Shown here: positions 1 through 8,095 of the stretch, piece after piece
Numbering within the stretch: the first letter of the stretch is position 1
Layout: every line of letters begins with the position of its first letter
NCBI GenBank assembly: GCA_902797785.1
Contig: CADBUD010000358.1
Span: forward strand, 1 to 8,095
Source: an uncultured Lachnospiraceae bacterium
GTDB taxonomy: Bacteria; Bacillota; Clostridia; Lachnospirales; Lachnospiraceae
Length of the DNA stretch: 8,095 bases
Direction of reading: 5' to 3'
Program-made: the position numbers and the translations under genes
The notes under the pieces: model-generated
The model's database searches: none
Seen by the model: only the letters and a program-made list of their open reading frames with translations
What the model was told of the DNA's origin: nothing

Positions 1-3000
1 AGCTTCTTCAGATTCAGCCGTTTCTACGTCTTCGAATTCCTCTTCCACCGGTTCTAAATCATCTGCCTCTTCTGCATCAACAGATTCGCCTTCCTCTTCT
101 AATGCTTCCAATTCATCAGACTCTTCTTCTGTCCCCTCGTTTTCTGCACGATCCATTTCTTCCAGAAGCTCGTCTGAATTTGCTTCTTCAGCGTCCTCTA
201 TTGTGTCAATTTCCTCGTCAAAACTGATTTCTTCCTCCATTTCGCTGACATCCAGCTTGACGTTGCGGTAACGTTTCATACCTGTTCCGGCAGGAATCAG
301 TTTTCCGATAATGACATTTTCTTTTAATCCGGAAAGATTGTCGATTTTTCCTTTGATTGCTGCCTCGGTCAGTACCTTTGTTGTTTCCTGGAAAGAAGCC
401 GCTGACATAAAGGACTCAGTAGCAAGAGCCGCTTTGGTGATTCCGAGCATGACTCTCTCTCCTTCTGCCGGCTCTTTTCCCTCTGCAATCAGTTTTTCGT
501 TCATATCCTCATATTCGAGAATATCAACTAAAACACCTGGAAGGAATTCACTGTCACCGTTGCTGTTGATCCGGATTTTCTTAAGCATCTGGCGGACAAT
601 GACCTCGATATGCTTGTCATTGATTTCCACACCCTGGAGTCGGTAAACACGAACCACTTCTTTGAGCATATAATCCTGGACTGCCCGAACACCTTTGATC
701 TTTAAGATATCATGTGGGTTGACACTTCCTTCTGTGATTTCATCTCCTGCTTCCATGTACTGTCCATCAAGAATTTTGATTCGGGAACCATATGGAATCA
801 AATAGGTCTTGGACTCTCCGGTCTTTGGATTATCTATGGTAATCTCACGCTTTTTCTTGGTGTCCTTGATTGTCGCACGGCCTTCGAACTCCGTGATGAT
901 GGCAAGTCCTTTTGGCTTTCTGGCTTCAAAAAGCTCCTCCACACGAGGAAGACCCTGGGTGATATCGTTTCCTGCCACACCACCGGTATGGAAAGTACGC
1001 ATCGTAAGCTGTGTTCCCGGCTCTCCGATTGACTGTGCGGCAATAATTCCAACTGCCTCTCCGACCTGTACCGGCTCTCCGGTTGCCATATTTGCGCCAT
1101 AGCATTTTGAACAGATTCCTGTATGCGAACGACAGCTTAAAACCGTACGAATCCGAACTGTTTTGAGCGGATCTCCATTTTCGTCCACACCATCTTTTTC
1201 GATTTTTTCTGCACGCAGCGGTGTGATCATATGATTGGCTTTTACAATGACCTCTCCCTTGGAATCGTAGATCGTATAAACGGAATACCGACCCGTGATA
1301 CGATCTTTCAGGCTCTCAATCGTCTCATTTTTGTCGGTAAATGCACTGACATCCATTCCAACAATTTCATCCCTGCCTTCGCAGCAGTCTACCTCACGAA
1401 TGATCAACTCCTGAGAAACATCGACCAGACGCCGGGTCAGATATCCGGAGTCAGCGGTTCGAAGTGCCGTATCAGACAGACCTTTTCTTGCTCCATGAGC
1501 GGACATGAAATACTCCAATACGTCTAAGCCCTCACGGAAATTGGACTTAATTGGGAGCTCGATCGTACGTCCTGTCGTATCTGCCATCAATCCACGCATT
1601 CCGGCCAGCTGTTTAATCTGTTTATCCGAACCACGGGCTCCGGAATCCGCCATCATAAAGATGTTATTATATTTGTCCAGACCGTCGAGAAGCTCTTTGG
1701 TCAGCTTATCGTCCGTCTTTTTCCAGGTCTCGATGACCTCTTTGTAACGCTCTTCTTCTGTAATATATCCACGTTTGAAGTTCTTGGTAATCTTATCTAC
1801 CGTATCCTGCGTTTCCTGAATCATCTGCGGCTTTTTCGGCGGCACCGTCATATCGGAAATCGATACCGTCATCGCGGCACGCGTGGAATATTTATATCCT
1901 AATGCTTTTACATTGTCGAGAGTTTCCGCTGTTCTGGTCGCACCATGTACATTGATACATTTTTCCAGGATCTGTTTTAATTTTTTCTTTCCCACATGGA
2001 AATCAATCTCCGGAAGCAGTAGATTCTCCCGCTTGCTCCGGTCTACAAATCCAAGATCCTGCGGAATAATTTCATTAAAGATCATCCTTCCAAGGGTGGT
2101 ATCAACTAACTGGGAAACGGTCTCTCCTTCCCATACGCCTGTCATTTTCACTTTAATCTTCTGATGAAGCGTAATGGATTTATTTTCGTAAGCAAGGAGA
2201 GCCATACTGATGCTGTCGAACCGTGGTCCAAAAATATCCTCGAAGGTGCAGACTACGATCCGTTCTGCCTCCGGTTCTACATTGACACGAATCAAAGTAT
2301 CTTTTTCTAATGGCGTTTCCTCCGGCAGGCTTTGTGTCTCCTGAAAGGACTTTGCCTTTCTCTCCTGATAGGCAAAATATGCCGCTTTGGCCTCCTCGAC
2401 ATCTGCATATTCTGCTACGACTGAAGCTGCCAGCTCCGGCTCATCCGAATGATCTACCCATTTTTCCATCGTCAGATAGTAGATTCCAAGCACCATATCC
2501 TGTGACGGAACCGCTACCGGACCACCATCCGACGGCTTTAACAAGTTGTTTGGAGAAAGAAGGAGGAAGCGGCATTCTGACTGTGCCTCAACAGAAAGCG
2601 GCAGATGCACTGCCATCTGGTCGCCGTCAAAGTCCGCATTGTATGCCGTACATACCAACGGATGCAGCTTGATAGCCTTACCTTCTACTAAAACCGGCTC
2701 GAATGCCTGAATTCCAAGACGATGGAGTGTCGGGGCACGGTTCAGCATGACCGGATGCTCTTTAATCACTTCCTCGAGCACATCCCATACCTCCGGCTGG
2801 AGACGTTCTACCATCTTTTTGGCACTTTTTATATTATGAGCCGTTCCGTTCTCTACTAATTCTTTCATAACAAATGGCTTGAACAACTCGATTGCCATTT
2901 CCTTTGGAAGACCGCACTGATAAATTTTTAACTCCGGTCCAACGACAATAACGGAACGTCCGGAATAATCGACACGCTTTCCAAGCAGATTCTGACGGAA

Positions 3001-4005
3001 TCGTCCGTTCTTTCCCTTTAACATATCTGACAGGGATTTTAACGCACGGTTTCCAGGTCCTGTCACGGCTCTTCCACGGCGTCCATTATCAATCAGGGCG
3101 TCTACTGCTTCCTGGAGCATTCTCTTTTCGTTACGAACGATGATATCCGGTGCCCCAAGCTCTAACAGCCTTCTCAGACGGTTATTCCGGTTGATGATGC
3201 GACGATAAAGATCGTTTAAGTCGGACGTTGCGAAACGTCCCCCGTCTAACTGTACCATTGGACGAAGATCTGGCGGAATGACCGGAATAACGGTCATGAT
3301 CATCCACTCCGGGCGATTTCCGGACTCACGGAATGCCTCTACAACCTCTAAATGCTTAATAATCTTGATTCGTTTCTGTCCGCTGGCATTTTCAAGCGCC
3401 TCTTTTAGTTCCTCAGCATCCTTGTCAAGATCGATGTTCTCCAACAGCTCTTTTACTGCTTCCGCACCCATTCCAACACGAAACTCATCACCATAGGCCT
3501 CACGTTTTTCCTGATATTCGTTTTCTGTCAGGATATCTTTATAGTGCAGATCGGTAGACTCTCCAGGATCCAGAACAATATAATTTGCAAAATATAATAC
3601 CTTTTCAAGAATTCTTGGGGAAATATCCAATAACAGACCCATCCGGCTCGGAATCCCTTTAAAATACCAGATATGGGAAACAGGGGTGGCCAATTCAATA
3701 TGTCCCATACGCTCACGGCGGACATTTGCTTTTGTGACCTCTACGCCACAGCGGTCACAAATAACACCCTTGTAGCGAATCTTCTTATATTTTCCACAAT
3801 GACACTCCCAGTCCTTGCTTGGTCCAAAAATCTTTTCACAGAACAGGCCATCCTTTTCCGGCTTCAATGTACGGTAATTGATGGTCTCCGGCTTTTTGAC
3901 CTCTCCCTTTGACCAGTCACGGATCTTATCCGGAGAAGCCAGACCGATACGAATCGCATCAAATGTCAATGGCTGATAAATTTCATTGCTTTCTACTTCA
4001 GGCAT
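1..4005 (-). CDS. rpoC: DNA-directed RNA polymerase subunit beta-prime (partial, 3' end beyond window)
   Basis: This gene encodes the beta-prime subunit, which carries the catalytic magnesium site of RNA polymerase and forms the clamp. The first 1335 codons are present with no in-frame stop; the frame runs off the window at position 1. The ATG at 4005 follows an AAAGGAG ribosome binding site. Visible landmarks in order are: zinc-binding domain Cys68, 70, 83, 86; switch/rudder-side motif KRVDYSGR (343-350); catalytic NADFDGD with Asp458, 460, 462; MADSGARG (785-792) leading to the bridge helix (about 825-861); second zinc site Cys874 or 875 with Cys958, 965, 968; and trigger loop with Met1002 and His1006. 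The trigger loop lacks the large insertion of E. coli. Two unusual parts stand out: an insertion at about 516-595 relative to the B. subtilis protein, and an extremely acidic tail from residue 1252 (45 Asp/Glu of 84). The homologous core ends near YRNVK (1246-1250), so most of the functional protein is present. It is co-transcribed with rpoB, 26 nt upstream. Confidence 0.99.
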   Translation of the reverse strand, partial: MPEVESNEIYQPLTFDAIRIGLASPDKIRDWSKGEVKKPETINYRTLKPEKDGLFCEKIFGPSKDWECHCGKYKKIRYKGVICDRCGVEVTKANVRRERMGHIELATPVSHIWYFKGIPSRMGLLLDISPRILEKVLYFANYIVLDPGESTDLHYKDILTENEYQEKREAYGDEFRVGMGAEAVKELLENIDLDKDAEELKEALENASGQKRIKIIKHLEVVEAFRESGNRPEWMIMTVIPVIPPDLRPMVQLDGGRFATSDLNDLYRRIINRNNRLRRLLELGAPDIIVRNEKRMLQEAVDALIDNGRRGRAVTGPGNRALKSLSDMLKGKNGRFRQNLLGKRVDYSGRSVIVVGPELKIYQCGLPKEMAIELFKPFVMKELVENGTAHNIKSAKKMVERLQPEVWDVLEEVIKEHPVMLNRAPTLHRLGIQAFEPVLVEGKAIKLHPLVCTAYNADFDGDQMAVHLPLSVEAQSECRFLLLSPNNLLKPSDGGPVAVPSQDMVLGIYYLTMEKWVDHSDEPELAASVVAEYADVEEAKAAYFAYQERKAKSFQETQSLPEETPLEKDTLIRVNVEPEAERIVVCTFEDIFGPRFDSISMALLAYENKSITLHQKIKVKMTGVWEGETVSQLVDTTLGRMIFNEIIPQDLGFVDRSKRENLLLPEIDFHVGKKKLKQILEKCINVHGATRTAETLDNVKALGYKYSTRAAMTVSISDMTVPPKKPQMIQETQDTVDKITKNFKRGYITEEERYKEVIETWKKTDDKLTKELLDGLDKYNNIFMMADSGARGSDKQIKQLAGMRGLMADTTGRTIELPIKSNFREGLDVLEYFMSAHGARKGLSDTALRTADSGYLTRRLVDVSQELIIREVDCCEGRDEIVGMDVSAFTDKNETIESLKDRITGRYSVYTIYDSKGEVIVKANHMITPLRAEKIEKDGVDENGDPLKTVRIRTVLSCRSHTGICSKCYGANMATGEPVQVGEAVGIIAAQSIGEPGTQLTMRTFHTGGVAGNDITQGLPRVEELFEARKPKGLAIITEFEGRATIKDTKKKREITIDNPKTGESKTYLIPYGSRIKILDGQYMEAGDEITEGSVNPHDILKIKGVRAVQDYMLKEVVRVYRLQGVEINDKHIEVIVRQMLKKIRINSNGDSEFLPGVLVDILEYEDMNEKLIAEGKEPAEGERVMLGITKAALATESFMSAASFQETTKVLTEAAIKGKIDNLSGLKENVIIGKLIPAGTGMKRYRNVKLDVSEMEEEISFDEEIDTIEDAEEANSDELLEEMDRAENEGTEEESDELEALEEEGESVDAEEADDLEPVEEEFEDVETAESEEA

Positions 4006-4014
4006 TCCTGTACA

Positions 4015-4021
4015 CTCCTTT
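4015..4021 (-). promoter_or_regulatory. rpoC ribosome binding site
   Basis: The minus strand reads AAAGGAG, then nine bases, then the ATG at 4005. This strong Shine-Dalgarno site fixes the rpoC start. It lies inside the 26-nt gap (4006-4031) between the rpoB stop and the rpoC start. There is no room for a separate promoter or a terminator in that gap, so the two genes are read as one message. Confidence 0.9.
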
Positions 4022-4031
4022 CTGATGGATA

Positions 4032-7922
<3,891 letters not shown>

Positions 7923-7929
7923 TGACGTT

Positions 7930-7936
7930 TCACCTC
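7930..7936 (-). promoter_or_regulatory. rpoB ribosome binding site (decides the start codon)
   Basis: The minus strand reads GAGGTGA, a seven-base match to the anti-16S core, with about seven to eight bases before the ATG at 7922. The alternative in-frame ATG at 7940 is preceded only by an A-rich stretch (AGAAAAAAGAAA) without a clear Shine-Dalgarno core. The site itself would be coding sequence if the 7940 start were used, which further favours 7922. Confidence 0.85.
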
Positions 7937-7964
7937 TCATTTTCTTTTTTCTATCAGAGCCTTT

Positions 7965-7973
7965 CTATTCCAT
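7965..7973 (-). other. Minimal upstream ORF (Met-Glu-stop) in the rpoB leader
   Basis: The minus strand reads ATG GAA TAG, with AGGA (7984-7981) seven bases upstream of the ATG, a plausible Shine-Dalgarno spacing. It is in the rpoB frame, ending 42 bases before the rpoB ATG. Such a short match can easily occur by chance, so translation is uncertain. Confidence 0.25.
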
Positions 7974-7990
7974 AAAATAATCCTGTTTTT

Positions 7991-8012
7991 CCTATTTTTG
8001 GGTACAAAAAGG
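7991..8012 (-). repeat. Small inverted repeat (hairpin) in the rpoB leader
   Basis: In the mRNA sense, CCTTTTTG and CAAAAATAGG flank a four-base TACC loop. This gives six contiguous base pairs (TTTTTG with CAAAAA) plus an outer CC/GG pair past a two-base TA bulge. The stem is mostly A-U and thus weak. The 3' arm is nearly repeated immediately downstream (AAAAATAGG then AAAAACAGG), so the CCUUUUU arm could pair with either copy. It is not followed by a T-run and is not a convincing terminator. Confidence 0.4.
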
Positions 8013-8039
8013 CATACGTTCCCTAATGACGCATTTTTC

Positions 8040-8068
8040 ATGTTATCACAGAAACGCCGTAATGTCAA
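8040..8068 (-). promoter_or_regulatory. Predicted sigma-A (housekeeping) promoter of rpoBC
   Basis: On the minus strand a perfect -35 TTGACA (8068-8063) is followed by 17 bp and then -10 TAACAT (8045-8040, four of six consensus bases). TGA directly before the -10 gives an extended -10 (TGnTAACAT form). An A/T-rich block upstream of the -35 (8069-8083, TGATAAAAATATAGA on the minus strand) resembles an UP element. Initiation is expected near A8034 or G8032, giving a leader of about 110 nt. This suggests rpoBC has its own promoter in addition to any read-through from upstream genes (usually rplJ-rplL, which are outside the window). The call rests on motif match only; no transcript data are available. 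Confidence 0.8.
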
Positions 8069-8095
8069 TCTATATTTTTATCAAATGCACCGAGA

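Larger units (their letters stand above)
7923..8034 (-). promoter_or_regulatory. 5' untranslated leader of rpoB
   Basis: This non-coding stretch lies between the predicted transcription start and the rpoB ATG. It is A/T-rich and contains a small hairpin (7991-8012), a Met-Glu-stop mini-ORF (7965-7973), A-rich tracts just before the start, and the rpoB Shine-Dalgarno site. I do not recognise a known riboswitch or a ribosomal-protein binding leader. The length is longer than needed for simple translation initiation, so a regulatory role is possible but unproven. Confidence 0.55.

Noticed and set aside
1..252. Tandem repeat in the pyrimidine-rich TTC/CTC plus strand
   Set aside because: No exact repeat unit is seen; the pattern follows from many Glu and Asp codons in the RpoC tail.
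2221..2460. Intein or mobile insertion in rpoC
   Set aside because: The extra segment is only about 65 residues, too short for an intein, and lacks splice-junction residues, repeats or a compositional break.
311..3912. Plus-strand open frames of about 60-120 codons across the rpoC region
   Set aside because: They lie antisense to an uninterrupted, highly conserved rpoC frame, have no recognisable domains and no consistent ribosome binding sites; they are shadows.
8011..8034. Possible terminator/attenuator: ATGCGT and ACGTAT arms followed by GCC and five Ts in the rpoB leader
   Set aside because: The stem is only six pairs with one G-U, has no GC-rich base, its 5' arm overlaps the predicted transcription start, and the T-run is short and displaced by three bases.

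Overview
The window holds the head of the RNA polymerase large-subunit operon of a low-to-moderate GC Firmicute. The best guess is class Clostridia, probably Lachnospiraceae-like. The basis is Firmicute-type RpoB and RpoC cores without the large E. coli-type insertions, a canonical Shine-Dalgarno site before each gene, and an RpoB start (MEKNRIRPV-type) and internal insertion that I recall from Lachnospiraceae. This is recognition from memory, not a database search, so the family assignment is moderately uncertain.

Both genes lie on the minus strand, so transcription runs from high to low coordinates. Positions 8034-8095 carry a good sigma-A-type promoter (TTGACA, 17 bp, TAACAT with an extended -10 TGA). 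A leader of about 110 nt follows, with a small hairpin and a Met-Glu-stop mini-ORF. Then come rpoB (7922 to 4032, complete, 1296 aa), a 26-nt gap containing a strong ribosome binding site, and rpoC (4005 to the window edge at 1, first 1335 codons, 3' end missing). No other gene is supported. Plus-strand open frames inside rpoB and rpoC are shadows. The only non-coding stretches are 4006-4031 and 7923-8095; neither reaches 300 bases.

The products are the beta and beta-prime subunits, which together form the catalytic cleft of RNA polymerase with alpha, omega and sigma. All catalytic and zinc-binding residues I could check are present, and neither reading frame is broken.

I see no new biological system here. 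The points worth a second look are lineage-type additions to a conserved enzyme: long acidic C-terminal tails on both subunits (the RpoC tail is 45 Asp/Glu in 84 residues and still open at the edge), an insertion of about 65 aa in RpoC after the active-site region, an insertion of about 40 aa near the RpoB C-terminus, and the structured rpoB leader.
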